Shown here: positions 34,501-48,675 of the stretch, piece by piece | Position numbering within the stretch: position 1 is the stretch's first letter | Layout: each line of letters opens with the position of its first letter | Source: Halichoerus grypus | Taxonomy: Eukaryota > Chordata > Mammalia > Carnivora > Phocidae | Reading direction: 5' to 3' | Assembly: GCF_964656455.1 (NCBI RefSeq) | Contig: NW_027555037.1 | Location: 1-64,000 of the forward strand | DNA: 64,000 nucleotides | The notes under the pieces: generated by a model | Seen by the model: only the letters and a program-made list of their open reading frames with translations | Database searches by the model: none | Told to the model about the DNA's origin: nothing | Program-made: the position numbers and the translations under genes

Positions 34501-36029
34501 AACTATAACTGCACACAGAGGGCTTGTCCAGTATCTGCTGTTTGCTAACTCTAGCAGGATTTACACCCACACCGGAGTGAACTCAAGATACCAGAGGCAT
34601 AATGTAAGACCCAACTAAGACATTTTCTCAAAGGAAAAAATGTGTACCTTCTCTTATAGTTTGATTTGTGACATTCCTTTATTTCTACTTCTAAGGCAAA
34701 TTCTCCTGACAGTGATGGGTTTCAGGATATGCTACCCCAAAAGATGGCACTTTGGCATACTGAATACTTCAACCTGGAGGAATTTGAGAAATTGAATACA
34801 CATAAAGGACTTTCTGACCTTCCCCTGAAGCAGGTCGTAAAACCCTCATGTGAGAGGGTTTGGTAAGTTTCCCCTAGTTTACTACACTTAGCTCACTTTG
34901 TCCTATCGTATCTTTCTACAACTTTCCACCTTCCATCAAACTTAGCATCAAAACACTCAAATTTAATCATTTCTTCAGGACTTCATTTCTTTATGTAGTC
35001 TCCTGTGCCTCCTAAACCTTATATTAAATCAATTTGTATGCTTTTCTCTTGTTAATCTCTTTTGTTAAAAGGATCCCAGCTGAAAAGTTAGAAGGGTAGA
35101 GGAGAAATTATTTTCCTACTCTACCTTGTCTTGATTCAATTACTAAAAGCTAGATCTGACAAGTCAGCTATTTGAAATCTTAGAATTTCAGATCTAGAAA
35201 TGAGCTCAAATAATCAAGGCTCACTTTTTTTTAGTAGTGAACACTTATCTTTAAACAAAACCATCAGTGAAACTCATGAAAGAGACAAAGGTCTTTTCTT
35301 GAAATCCCACCTATGTGGCTCCCTCTTGTACTCATTGACCTTCAATCAGAGGTCTGGGACTCTATAGAACCCAATTTGAAAACAAGAGCCATATTTTCAT
35401 TTCACTGACAAGAAACTCTAAAGCCCTGAGTGATGAAATGATTTCTCCAGATATCACTTAACGGAATTTTTGACAAGATCAGAAAAGCCAAACTTTCTTG
35501 AGAATCTTTCCTAATGTGTTTGGAATGGGTTGCTTAGATGCAAATTAGGCATGCTCTCCATCACATTGAAATTCTTATTGATTCTCCCTAAAAACAAAGA
35601 CTTTTTTTTTTTTTTTTACTGGATAAGAAAAATATACTATCTTTCCACCTTCTTTATAGTTTTGTTTCATGAGAATTTTTTCTTCTCAGAGCCTACCAAT
35701 ATGTCTATGAGCTGAGTGAAGTCAAGACTTCTCATGTGAACTTGTAAATTGTATTTCTCAAATCCCAGTCTCCACGGTGACTGTCATATTCATATGAAGA
35801 TTTATGAATTTCTCTAAAACTTGATCTACCCTGTGTACAGTAAAGTGAAATGTTGAGAATGACATTTATATGAAGATTTGTGTATCTCTCTGAAACTAGA
35901 GCTACCTAGTATATAATGAAATGCAATGTTAAGAATAAAACAATTAATTTAGAGTGTATACTGAGCCTTACCAGATAACATTAAGAAATAAATCACTTTA
36001 GGGCATAAATTATATGAATTGGAAGTAAG
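34501..36029. other. Non-coding DNA, no recognised element
   Basis: AT-rich. A local imperfect tandem pair is present near 35793-35935 ('catatgaagatttatgaatt' against 'tatatgaagatttgtgtatc', each followed by 'ctctaaaact' or 'ctctgaaact'). No gene recognised. Confidence 0.5.
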
Positions 36030-36115
36030 AGTGTAATATGGTAGAAAACTTACTTGAGTGGGGCAGAAGGAAATCTGGGCTCTACTTCTGATTGTGTCAT
36101 AAATTCTATATATTC
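36030..36115 (+). repeat. Possible MIR fragment
   Basis: 'gaaatctgggctctacttct' followed by 'attgtgtcataaa' is MIR-like, but short. Confidence 0.35.
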
Positions 36116-37044
36116 ATTTTGTAATATCTAAGGTTTGAAGGGGTGAACAGGAAGAGATGGGTCCCATTTTGGAATTGTATCTACATCTGAATTTATAACA
36201 ACATCTTTGCTGGGGGAACCAGGATGCAAAAGGAAAGCTGCTTTTAGCAGATCAATAGCTCCCATTAAAGCCTCTTTGTAGAGCCTCTCCTAATTTTATC
36301 TCCTATTATGTGACCTCCAATTTGCATAAGAGAGATACTGCTTAAACTCACAGGCAGGATTGATTGACTGAACCTGACAAAGGTGGGAGAGCAATTGCTT
36401 AATTTAAAGCACATCCAAAAGATGGTGAAAATGATTAAGAACTATGCTATAAATACTCTCATAATCCTTATTTCTGCTGGTTCTTAAAATTAACCCCCTC
36501 ATGCATTTTCCTTAGGTCAGGAATTAAATACCACTAAAATAATTCCAGGTCAAGGTGCAGTGAACAAGGCAGTAGGCATTTCAGGTTACTAGAAGCAGAA
36601 GAATAAATACCTTACTCTAAGACATCCGGCTGTCTAGTGTCAAAAGTTTTACTTTTGGTTTGTAGTCCTGGTACTTGAGGCATTTTTATTAAATGTCCAC
36701 AGTTGATTGTTTTAATGTGATAGTGTTGGCTTAAAAAATCCCTTTATTTCATTCCTTTTCAGTTGTTCCCTGTTCTTATGTCATCCTTTTAAAGTTTTCT
36801 TTTGTGGCCAGGGACACATTTCTTCTTTTTCCTGGAGCCTCTTTTTCCAGATAATTATCTCTCTTTATGGAATATGCTTGTTTCACAGCCTTCTTCTTAA
36901 CATAATTAGGAGATCCTGGAAATATTTTCTCTTATCTCAAGTGTTCCTATTCGATTTCTTTTTCAGTTGTTCCTATTATCATTATCGAATGAATGCCCAA
37001 GGTTTAGAAAGAGTGCATTAGTGGGCAGAGTAGCATTAAACTAA
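36116..37044. other. Non-coding DNA, no recognised element
   Basis: No gene or repeat family recognised. Confidence 0.5.
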
Positions 37045-37215
37045 TATTTAAATAATAAGCTCTAATATACTGTGGGTGCTTATTGTGTGTCTGGAATTGG
37101 GTTAAATGTTTACTTAAGTCATCTTACTTTATTCTTGAAACACCCTTATTAAGTAAACACCCAATCTGCCCCAATTTATAGATGAGGGAGCTAAACTCTT
37201 AAGAGAGTTTAAATA
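37045..37215 (-). repeat. MIR (minus) spanning the unit join
   Basis: 'ggtgcttattgtgtgtctgg', 'cttactttattcttgaaaca' and 'ttatagatgagggagctaaa' follow reverse-complement MIR order without a break. Position 37126, which equals window position 1, lies inside it, so the window start is not itself a duplication breakpoint. Confidence 0.6.
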
Positions 37216-40200
37216 GAAATGGATTTAACACGTGGATTTAGGTGCTTATAAAAATCACTGAAAAGTGGGAGGAGTGGGCTCTAGGTGGGGCCTCTGGGAA
37301 CAATGTTCAACAAACAGAACAGGACAGGGCTGATCTCCAGGGGAAAGGTGGGGGATCAGGAGGTCTCTGCTGAGCTCTTGATTAAAAGAACATACAGCTA
37401 AAGCTGGAAGTGGAAGAAAGGACCAGGAAGTTTCTGAAGCCATTGTGATCCCCTCTTTAAACTTACAGATCTAGATACTAGGGTGCACTGTTGCAGAAAA
37501 AGCTCTCCTTTCTATATTTTTAACCAGCAAAAACAAAATAAAACAAAACAAAACTAAGTGCAATGAAAATATGGTCTACATGATCTCTCCTTTACTTTTA
37601 AAAACTTCTGTGAGTGCAATCTCCTGCTTGATCCTAATTTGTCACCAGATCCTGCTGCAAGGGAATCTGGGAAATGTCGTTTTCAGTCTTTCAGCCTCTA
37701 CTCCAAAGGGAGGCATCCTAAGAAGAAGTGGGAATAGAGGTGGAGTGTCAATTGAATACACTGTATCTAACACAGAAAATAAGTGAGTGTGACATAATAT
37801 GGAGCTAGTATTCATGCAGCTTAAAGTACAAATCAGGCTGACTAGTCTGCAAAGTCTAACACTCAATCACTATACTACACTGCCTGCACACCAAGATGTT
37901 CCATATTTCCAAATGCAGCTTTTTTGGAAACTTGTGGATTTTAACAGGAAAAATCTTCCTGATAACAAATGACTAGAAAATGAAAACAAACAAACAAAAA
38001 CTCATAGACATTATCTTTCCTTTTTAAAAAAATGATTAGCTTTTTACAGTAATTAATATGATACACACAATTTTTGATCTGGATAAAAATATAGGTTGCT
38101 TACACTTACTTCATGTAAATTATACCAAACCAGAGAATGTTGCTCCTTTGAAAATATTCTTTGTTCAAATCCCACCATGCTGTGATTTGAAGAGAGACTA
38201 ATTCTTTTGGTATTATTGTTATAATTTTATAGCCTTTGCAGTCTATAATTTAAAAGCCTAAATATTTATTTCAGGAACTTCTGCTAGATTCTCTAGGTAT
38301 CTTTAAGGTTGTGGGATAGTCATCCACAATTGCCAAAATGTATCTGACTTCAGGACTAATGATATCCAGAAATGAAGGCTGATAGCATTCCTCTGCCAAA
38401 GGAAGTGTAGGGAACATAAAGATGCTAACAGTGGGAGGCCCCTCTCCTCTGCCCTATGAATTGGAAGTGGAGGACAGATACTACTAATGCTGTCCCATCT
38501 GCCTTGTTTCTTTAAGATATTTATGTACCTTATGTTCTTATGTACCTTTAAGATTCACAAAATAATTTTCTGAGTCTGAGAACTTTTCTTTAGCCTCTAA
38601 TAAAAATGTTGTTATTGTTATTACCAACTTCAGTGACTTTTCTCTTTCAATCCACTTCTTTCAATCTCATCTATCCTCAAAAAATAGAAAGCACATCACT
38701 GGATACTCTTTGAATGGAATCAACATTCAAAAGAATCTCAGGATTTCTATTTCAGGTATCTGCTTGACTCCTTACCTTATTAAAAAAAAAAAAAGACTCA
38801 AAAGTATTTTTACGTAGCTTTCTATCATAAGGATAAGAATAGAAGGTTAATGAAGTATTTGTCATATTCATTAATTCTTTTTTTTATTACTGGGGTTGCT
38901 CTTCGCCAAAATGTTTTATATTATGTTGCAAGAAAACTACTGCTTCGATTAGACAGGTAGTTTGAGTTTTCTGAGGAAACAAGAACAGTCATTTGAGTGA
39001 CAGAAACTAGTAAATTTGCTTGAAGAAAATGCAATTTATGTGTATGTGTGAAATCTGTAGTGTTAAAAAAAACACATAACAGAAAAATTCCCATTCCTAG
39101 CTGCCATTTCTTTTTGTTTTTCACAATTGCAGTGGCAGGATATTAAACAGGCTACCAGAAAGTGTATAAACATACTCTTTGGACAATTAGTCTCAGGAAA
39201 TAGGGTCAATTATTCAATAATGACTTTTAAGCCCCTACCATGTGTGAGAAAAATGGACAATTTCTGGGGCCCTATGGTTTCTTTTAGTCTTTGTTATGCA
39301 TTTGTGGAAGTAATGTAAGCAAAATCTTTGACTCTTTCTTAATAGGAAAAGGACCTTCTATCTTACTTTTGGTTTGGGTGGCTGAGGACCTTTATTCTTT
39401 AGGTGGGTAAATATCTAAGGGAAAAATAACAAAGAGAGGTAATTAACAGTAGACAACATCTCTCCTAAGACTTACTTGGCAATTATGAAAGTTCATTCAG
39501 TTGTGCCTATACTTGTCAAGTAAATTGGAGTACTTCACAAGTTATTTACAAATGGATGTGAAGTTCTGAAACCTGGACTCCCCGAATTCAGAAGGTCAGC
39601 ACGCGTTTCTTTTTTTCATCTCCTTTTGAGACAAAGCCAACACTTGTGCCCCCTTAATTCAGTTGTGGCATTCTGCCTTGTTCCTGTGGCCACTGGGTAG
39701 GATGTGGTTCTGACAAAATAGTAACCTCTTTGGTTGACAAATCCGACTGGGCTGATCTGCTGGCAAGGTGGGTTTTCTCTTTCTCCCTTGCATCTGTTTG
39801 TCTTTGTTCTTTCCTCTAGAGGCTGTGTAAGAGGGCAATCTTTTCAGATAGAGGAGTTCTGTTCTTTGGCCAAGGGTATTTCTTCCTTTCTATCTCCCTC
39901 GAGATTTTAGATTCACTGAAGCATGGAGCAGACACTCTGTCTTAGTAATCTTTTTATTTTCCTATTGCTATATTTCCCTTACCTGTTTATACTATGAAAC
40001 TGCAATAATCAGTTGCCTTTATCAAATCAATTTTTTAAGTATGACATTTTTGTTATGTTAGGCCCTACTCCAAGTAACTATAGGAAGCATGACTTCTGTC
40101 CTCTTTGAATTTATTTCAAAAAAGGCAATGCTCCAAAAAAATAGTCCACGGCCTTCTTCACAATATTTTCATTATTATTTCATCATTTTTATGCTATTTT

Positions 40201-41257
40201 ATTTCTCATGGTATTTTGCCCAATTGTAATCATATTTATGTGTGGGTTTTTCTTTCCAACTAGGTTAAGTTTCACAAGAGAGGGACCACATCTTTTCCAT
40301 TTACTATTCTATCACCAACATTGTGCTAGTTGGTTTTGTATTTATTTTATCACTTAGACATCAAAAGCAGCCTGTGATTAGGAACTACAGTTTTCCTTTT
40401 ACAGATAGGAAAACTAAGCCTTCAGGATGTTAAGTATCTATGTTCTTAAAAGTTACATAGCTAGTAAGTGGCAAGGAATGATTGTTACTCAGAGATCTGT
40501 GTCTCTCAAACAAATGCATATTCTACATCTTGCTACTGCTGGAGCTCTAAAAGGTTAGAAAATCATGTTCTGTATAAAACACAAGACTCTAGCTCACCTG
40601 TAATTCTGATTCCATCTTGTAGTGTTGTAACTGACAAAGCCTATTTTGATCAAACATCAGCAGAGATTAATAGTTTTTTCTCCCCAGATATGATCCAAGC
40701 ACAGTAAGGTGCTCAGATAAAAGATGTTATATAAATAAGCAGCAGTATTTTCAATCTAATATGATAATGAGTGGTAATAGAACTGTGATAGGTGATGATA
40801 TAGCTTTTGATTTTTTAGTTTTTTCCTTACTATTTTGTCATCATTCTACCTAGTTTCTTAATTATTTTCAACAGTGATGCCACCTGACTCCATCCTCTCT
40901 AGAGAACATTTATTATTTGTATTATATTAAATATATTCAAACTTATCATCATTGCAATGCCTAATAATAACCTTAGTAACCATTATCGTTGAGTATTTAC
41001 AATGTGCCATCATTCAACTGGTTAGTATTTTCAGTGCAAGACCTTAATACTTCAAACAAACTTATGGAATGTGTACTATCGTTATCCTCATTTTTCAGAT
41101 AAGGAGACTGAGGCTGATAGGATTTTCTTCCTATTCAAGGCTCAGCTCAAATATCTACTTAGAGAGTTTTCCTAATCACCCTGTATTAATTTGAATCCTG
41201 GTTTCCCATACCCTCACACTTCACATTCTATCCCTTTGCACTGCTATTTTAAAAAAA

Positions 41258-41414
41258 GGGGGGGGCAACTGTGGCTCAGTCATTAAGCGTCTGCCTTCGG
41301 CTCAGGTCAAGATCCCAGGGTCCTGGGATCGAGCCCCACATCGCCCTCTCTCGCTGTGTCTCTCTCTCTGTCAAATAAATAAATAAAATCTTTAAAAATA
41401 AAAATAAAAAAAAT
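41258..41414 (+). repeat. Can-SINE, internally deleted (second copy)
   Basis: Duplicate of 4133-4289, with the same eight-G head and the same internal deletion. Confidence 0.9.
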
Positions 41415-42448
41415 ATGTAACTAGCTACCATGTGAAATTATATATATGTATGTTTACTGTTTTTATTGTCCTGTCTTTTCCAAGTGCAGCTAAGATCCGT
41501 AATATTGTGTGCTCTTTTTGTCACCTCTGTATCTCTAATGTCTGAAGCAGCACAAAACACAGAATTAACACTATAAATAATTGCTGAAGAAATAAATTAA
41601 TGAAACAATTGACTTGAAAATAATGTTTGGAGCTGAGAAGAAAACTCAGGTCTTCTAACTTCTAGTCCATTTCTCTTTGAACTATACTATGTAAGATTAT
41701 AGAAGAAAACTGAACTTGTGCATTTTTCGAGTTTGAAATCCTGAGATTTTCTTTGGTTTCATTTTTAGCTATATAGTTTGTCTTAAACTATATTGGGTAA
41801 CATGATTAAAAGGGGAAATTTTTAATCTGTTAAAAGAGCAATCTACAAAGACAGTATGCAGATTGCTGCTCCTGTTTATAAATCAATCTTGTTTGTTTGT
41901 GAGAACAGGAATCTTCATTGGACAATAAACCAGCAACACAAAGTTCAAATTATGGTACTCTTCAGAATATATTTATTTTAATTTCTTTTAAAAATGCCTA
42001 AAACTCACACTTTTAAAATTCCCCTTTCTTTGATTAGTTGGGAGTAGTAAAGCCTTACTTTGTGTCTATATAGATCTCTTTGATATTGCTCACCCACTTT
42101 GAGTCTGAAAATTGACCTTTGATGAAACCTCTCTTGGCTTATTTTGCTACAAATTAGAAGAGCTTAAGGAATGAGAATTCAGGAACTGAATTTGAATTAG
42201 GATGACTTTTACAGGTACAAGTCAATTAGCCAAGAAGGGTTCAGAGGTGAAATCATCTCATTTGTGATCCTGCCTGTTGGGGGTCCTAATGGCTCCTTCT
42301 GATTAGCTTGACTGCTCTAATTTTCCAACATCTATACCCAGATATCTGAGACTGAGGACTGAGTTGCAGCTAAAATTTGTGCAGCAACCTGCAGATATTA
42401 TAAGTGAAGTATATTAGCAATTTATGCTAAAGGAGGGCAATGGGCTTT

Positions 42449-42839
42449 GTTTTTTTTTTATTAACATATAATGTATTGTTTCAGGGGTACAGGTCTATGA
42501 TTAATCAGTCTTACACAATTCACAGAGCTCACCATAGCACATACCCTCCCCAGTGTCCATCACCCAGCCACCCCATCTCTCCCACCCCCCTCCACTCCAG
42601 CAACCCTCAGTTTGTTTCCTGAGATTAAGAGTCTCTTATGATTTGTCTCCCTCTCTGGTTTCGTCTTGTTTCATTTTTCCTGCCCTTCCCCTATGATCTT
42701 CTGTCTTGTTTCTCAAATTCCTCATATCAGTGAGATCATATGATACTGATTGACTTATTTCACTTAGCATAATACCCTCTAGTTCCAACCACGTCATTGC
42801 AAATGGCAAGATTTCATTTTCTGATGGCTGCGTAATATT

Positions 42840-42872
<33 letters not shown>

Positions 42873-43007
42873 TTTATATATATGTATATTACATATATAC
42901 ACCCACACCCCAATGTTTATAGCAGCAGTGTCCACAATAGCCAAACTATGGAAAGAGCCAGGATGTCCATCAACATATGAATGGATAAAGAAGATGTGGT
43001 ATATATA
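42449..43007 (-). mobile_element. Twin-primed L1 (second copy)
   Basis: Duplicate of 5324-5882 with the same inversion point and the same 13-bp target-site duplication (42436-42448, 43008-43020). The TG run at 42842-42870 has the same length. Confidence 0.92.
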
Positions 43008-43457
43008 GGCAATGGGCTTTATAAACTCCAGCTTGAAAACACTATTGCAGAAGCATCTGCCACATGCACTGCTTTGGCTTCAACTAGTTCTTGTTTTATT
43101 TTAAAATTCTTGTTGGGTAGAAACAAGAGTCATAAAGGACTTCTCAGTGAGTGAATTTTATTGTATGATCTTAAGGTTCTAATGTGAGTACATGACTTTT
43201 CTTAAATGAGAATACATACATAGAGAACACCACATGTATGACCAAGCTTGGCATTTAACTTTCTTTTACTGGCAATAAGAGAATTACAATTTTAGGAAGA
43301 GGGCAATGTGTTGGTGCCCAGTCTGGAGGATGGCATAAGCCTGTATGAGCTGAGAGCTGACTTGAACCTAGCTAGAGGTGGGCATTTCTTCAAGGGTGGC
43401 ATGAGGCAGCATAATCATGACTGTGAAACAGAGTTACTGTTTAAAAGAGCTGAATCA

Positions 43458-43655
43458 GGGGGAGCAGGGGTGGCTCAGTAGGTTAAGCATCTGCCTTCGG
43501 CTCAGGTCATGATCCCAGGGTCCTGGGATTGATCCTGCATTGGACTACCTGCTCAGTGGGGAGTCTGCTTCTCTCTCTCTCCCTCTCCATCTGTCCCTCC
43601 CGCCTCCAAAGTGCTCTCTCTCTCTCTCAAATAAATAAATAAAATCTTTAAAAAA
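43458..43655 (+). repeat. Can-SINE (second copy)
   Basis: Duplicate of 6333-6530. Confidence 0.93.
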
Positions 43656-44519
43656 GGGTTAATTCAGAGAATCAAATTCAGAGTGCTAAATAAAAAAATA
43701 TTCTGCACTTGTTAAAGACAGTAATGAAGATTTCATTCAAGTGACTCCTGAAATGGAATTTTGCAGTAGAGAGAGATTGACCTCAACGCCAAATACAAGG
43801 AAAAATAGTAATTTACAGTTAAGGGGCACGGTAGGGGTCTGTAGATGGAAAACTACTAAAAAAGAATTTCAGAAATAAGGGGAGATTCTGGCTAAAACAG
43901 GTTGGACAGGATTCTAGCTGAAGGCAGGCTAGAGGGGTCAGATATCACCTGGGGGAGAGTGGAAAATGACGAATATGAAAATGTATTGTGGATGATCAGA
44001 TATATAGGGTGGGAGATTCTTGCTAAACTGACTTAGCAGGATTCTTGCTCTTGAGGAGAAGGCCCAGGACAGGGTCATGTCCAAAAGGGCTCAGATGAGC
44101 CTAACTAAAGTGTGGTTAAGGAAAGTCTTTGTTAAGAGCAGGCTCTAAGCATGCAAAGACAACAACAAAACATTTTATAAAACCTAAGTCTGCATTCAGG
44201 AACATCATCAATTCAGAGGTGAAGAGTGATTGAGGACAAGACTGTATACACGTAGAATCGTTGGTGGAATGTCCTTTATATGTGATGCCCCCTGTCTGTC
44301 ATGAAGGTAGAAGAGAGGGCAACTTGGAGGAGGAATATAGGACCGAGCATATTGATGAGTCACTCCTAAAATGGGGATCCATAAACCAAATATCTTGATA
44401 AAGATGAAAAGAGTAAGTGAAAACTGCAACTGTGCTCTCAAATACGAGACTTTTAGCATCTTATCAACTATCATTAGTCCTGTTTAGCTGGTTTTTTTTT
44501 TTTTTTTTGGTCCATTTTT

Positions 44520-44709
44520 TTAAAGACTTTATTTATTTATTTGATAGAGAGAGAGAGCGCACAAGCAGGGGGAGTGGCAGGCAGAGGGAGAGGGAGAAGC
44601 AGGTTCCACGCTGAGCAAGGAGCCTGATGAGGGGCTCGATCCCAGGATCCTGGGATCATGACCTGAGCCGAAGGCAGATGTTTAACCGAATGAGCCACCA
44701 AGGTGCCCC
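44520..44709 (-). repeat. Can-SINE, minus (second copy)
   Basis: Duplicate of 7395-7584; the adjacent 17-T run is unchanged. Confidence 0.94.
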
Positions 44710-44775
44710 TTTTTGATCCATTTTTAAAGCTATTTTAGTTGTGTTTTATGGTACCACTCCTGAATTATTCTTTTT

Positions 44776-44969
44776 TTCAATTTTTTTTAAAGATTTAATT
44801 TATTTATTTGACAGACAGAGAGAGAGCACAAGTTGGGGAGCAGCAGGCATAGGGAGAAGCAGGCTTCCCACTAAGCTGGGAGTCCGACTCTGGGCTCAGT
44901 CCCAGGACCCTGGGATCATGACCCAAGCCGAAGGAAGACACTTAACTGACTGAGCCACCCAGGTGTCCC
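44776..44969 (-). repeat. Can-SINE, minus (second copy)
   Basis: Duplicate of 7651-7844, with its own target-site duplication retained. Confidence 0.94.
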
Positions 44970-46343
44970 CTGAATCATTCTTTTAACCTATTTCTTTGTG
45001 AGGATTCACAAAAATGATCATGACTTCTCTAATATTAACTAAATTCACAGTTTTTTAAATAAAACTTTTCTAGGTGCTTTCATGTACTTTATCTTATCTG
45101 ATCCTTGAAATAGTCATGAATGTGGTGTGTGTATGTGTCTTTATGCATTAATGTCCTTTCTCTCAGATTGAAGAAACAGAAACACAGAGAGGTTAATCAG
45201 CATGGCCATGGTCACACAGTTTGGAAGTAGCAGAGCTGGGGACTTAAACTTAAGACTTCTTAATCCAAATTCTGGGCCTTAAGAACAATGTTTATATTGG
45301 ATTATTATACACATAAGGAGAAAGTTAAACTTAATGTGTTAGGGTTGTGTCACAAAATAATAACAGATAGAAAGGCTTCAGTGATCGTCCTACCTATTTA
45401 CTAAAAAGATAATATAAATGTTTATTTCTTTGATGCTGAAGAACCAAAATCTGTTCCTGTTAGTGCCTGCTTCATTGGCAAATGACGGGAATACAAGTGC
45501 ATCTGTGTTTGCAAAAGCATTTTCATCAAGCCACATGGAGAGCCCCTGGGAGGATCAGTACACATGAAATCATTTAGGGTCAGTTTTGATTAGTTTGGGT
45601 AGTTGGAGCTCAGGCTATGGAAGCCATGGTAGAGGACAAAGACAAAGCCCCTGGTAGATCAGTGGGCTTAATCTGCTTTAGGGCCAAGGACTGTCTTCCT
45701 GATCCTGTACTGCTGACTAGAAGACAAACCATACCAGAGAACTCTAGCTGATAGTTTGGTTCATTTATTCATATACTGTCTAGTTCATGCTAAGTACCAT
45801 GCTACTTACAGGGGATTCTAAGAGAAACAACAATGTGTTCCTGTCTTTTTAAAAAACTTATCATTTCTTGTTTAGCGGTTTAAAAATGCTTGAAATATCA
45901 TGAAACTAAACAGAAGTCTGAAATGACTGGTATGTAGGACAGCAGGGTATAGAAAAACAGCTCAACACAGTAGTCAGAACCCAGATTGTGGAGTCAGACT
46001 GTCAATGTTCAAATGTTACATCTGTAACTTACAAGCTGTGTAATTTTAGCCAAGATAGTCAACTTTTCTTTGTTTCCGCATCTGTAAAATGGGCATGAAC
46101 TTAAGGTAAATTCAGGGGCCAGTTTGAGGATGAATATTTTTAAAGGGCTTGGCACAAAGGAAGCAGCAAGGAAGGTTTTGTTAAATAAATAAAAAACGGG
46201 AATCAGGAAAAGCAAGAAATAAGATTGGACAGGCAATAAAAATGAACATGTGTTGAGTGTTTGTAAATGCCAGGTACTGCATGGTACTTAACTTTGAACT
46301 GTTACAATCACATGAGTCAGTAGGTTTATGATCTCCATAATGC

Positions 46344-46560
46344 AGAACTTCTCGATCTTGACACTTTTAACATTTGAGAATGAATAATTCTTTATAGTGG
46401 GGGGCTGTCCTGTGCATTGTAGGATGCTTAGCAGGATCCCTGGCCTTTATCCATTAGATGTCAATGGCACTTCTCCCCACCAGCTTTGAAATTCAAAAAT
46501 GTCTCCAGACATTGACAAATGTCCCTGGGATGCATGATCACCCCAGATTGAGAATCACTG
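46344..46560 (-). mobile_element. MER20 (second copy)
   Basis: Duplicate of 9219-9435, again nested in a minus-strand MIR (46243-46650). Confidence 0.85.
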
Positions 46561-48547
46561 CTAGAATCAGGAAAATGAGTCTGAGTGAGGCCAAGCAATT
46601 TTTCCAAGGTTACACAGCAAATGATGGTAAAACAGCAATGGCAAATTAGCCTGGATGACCCCTATAAAGACAAGGGTATAATGAATAATGTCTTATAAAG
46701 ATGAGGACATAATGAATAAGGTTTAATAAAGTTTCTAGTCTCAGGTTGTGAAATCCATATTATAGTGATAAACTTGATTATTCATTGGGCAATAGGATTA
46801 ATTTGATCAGATCTGTGTTTGGTATTATGGCACATAGATTGAAGGAAGGAAGAACTGAAAAGTGAGAAGTTATACAAGCATTCAGATGAGGCATGATGAG
46901 GACTTAAACTCAGGCTAGATAGAACAAAAGAAACAACGAATAAAAACAACTGCACAGTACAATCTGTTGAAACTCTTTATTATTATATTCAGCCTATGTG
47001 AAAGATTCCAAATGCCTTTCTGAATTTACTTTAGTAGCCTCATCACGAGATAAATATAAGAAACCATTATTGAGGTCCACATTATAGAGAAAGTGGCTCT
47101 GGCCCTGGCATATTAATTATAAACACACAGGGTCATACAAATGGTTAGTGGTTCCTAATCCTTCAATTTAATCCCTGGAAAGCCCTGTCTTCTCACATTC
47201 CTTCTAATCTAAAAAAAATCTCCCATTACTGACTGCAAGAGAATGGATATTTACAAAGCTAATCAATACCACCTTAATATATCTGCTTCAATCTACTTTC
47301 CTTAATGACATGGCACTACCCCAAATAGCCTTTTCAAATAGGCAAGGTTTAGATCCTCTCAACTATAAGTCTAATATTAATCCTTTCTTCTTTACATTCA
47401 TCTCCCTGCCTGTCTCCCTCCCTCTCCCTGTCTCATCATCTTTTTTTCCTGTCCTTCTTCTCTCAGTGTGATACAGACTTTACAAAGTACAATGAACTTA
47501 ATAACCATAATAATAGGATCAACAAAAAATAGCTAATACTTACTGAATATTTGCTATGTGCCCAGCACAATTTTAAGCTCCCTGCATTTATTAAATCATT
47601 TAATCCTCACCACAACCTTAGGAGGAGGATATGATTCCTATCCCCATTATACAGATGAAGAGCCAGACATACTTCCTCCCAGCAATATCAGAATCCAATG
47701 AGCTAATGGATGCACTAGCAAGCTGTAAAATGGGACAGATTTGAGCTGCTGTTATTAATTCATTTTCTGACTTCATTATCCAACAAAGTGAAATCTGACA
47801 ACTCTACTTAACCTAGACCCTTAAAACCTACAAACAATAATTGGAATGGAGAGCAGATGCTTGCTATTTAACAAGGCTTGTTCTAACAAATAACAAAAGC
47901 TCTATGGTTCCTGTTTACTTAGTTGGAAATGAATTTCTGTTCACTGTAAATCAGGTCAAGCATAATTAGGATTAAGAATAACTGGAATTGAAAAATGATT
48001 AAACATAAGTGTCATCTATCTGGCCAATATATCTGTATTAAAAGAATTAACCTGAATGACTAAAATGCATTGAACTTGTGTATTTGATTTCTGTTCTCCA
48101 CTCAAAATACTGAGGGACGGGCTCAATGAGAAATAGACTCTTTATAAGAGGCTAATTTTGTCATCCCACCAGACCTTATCACAGCTATTGAGGCCAAGTA
48201 GAGAAATGGAGCTAAGAGGAATATGCTGTGATGTAAAAGTCGGATATTCTCTTAAAAGCCTAAAATATTTCACACACACCCATGTCTCGTCACACATTTA
48301 TCACTACTCTCATAAGTATCATCTCTAAACTTAGTGATTTTTTTCCCATTGCATCCAAGTTGGAATGTGTGTATAAAGTGGTTCGCCCAAAATTACTAAA
48401 GAACTCATGATGGTCAGATATAGGGTCTCACCTCTGTCTTCACCCTTTCCACCATTCCTCATCACCTTCCCTTGAACCTCTTTCATTTTTCTCTTCTTCA
48501 CTGCAAAATTTTGTTTCTTTAGAATATTCAGTTTAGATTGTTCATCT

Positions 48548-48675
48548 CAACCTTTTCCCTCTTCCCTCTCTTCCCCTCCCCTTCTCTTCTCTCTCCTTCC
48601 TTCTTTCTCTCTTGCCCTCTCTCCCCACTCTCCCTCTCTCTGCCTCTGTTTCTCTTCTTTTTATTCTTTCTCATG
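48548..48675. repeat. CT-rich tract (second copy)
   Basis: Duplicate of 11423-11550. Confidence 0.9.

Larger units (their letters stand above)
1..37125. repeat. 37,125-bp duplicated unit, copy 1
   Basis: The sequence at 1 recurs at 37126 in the same orientation. All landmarks compared (SINEs, L1, MER20, microsatellites, array start) keep an offset of exactly 37,125 up to about 22,840. Length-variable tracts are equal in both copies: the 13-A run near 1657, the 17-T run near 7367, the 8-G run near 4133 and the TG run near 5717. The true ends of the unit are unknown because copy 1 may start before the window. The unit holds AT-rich DNA, a satellite array and AT-rich DNA again. It could be a tandem segmental duplication, a macrosatellite unit or a false duplication in the assembly. 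Confidence 0.95.
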
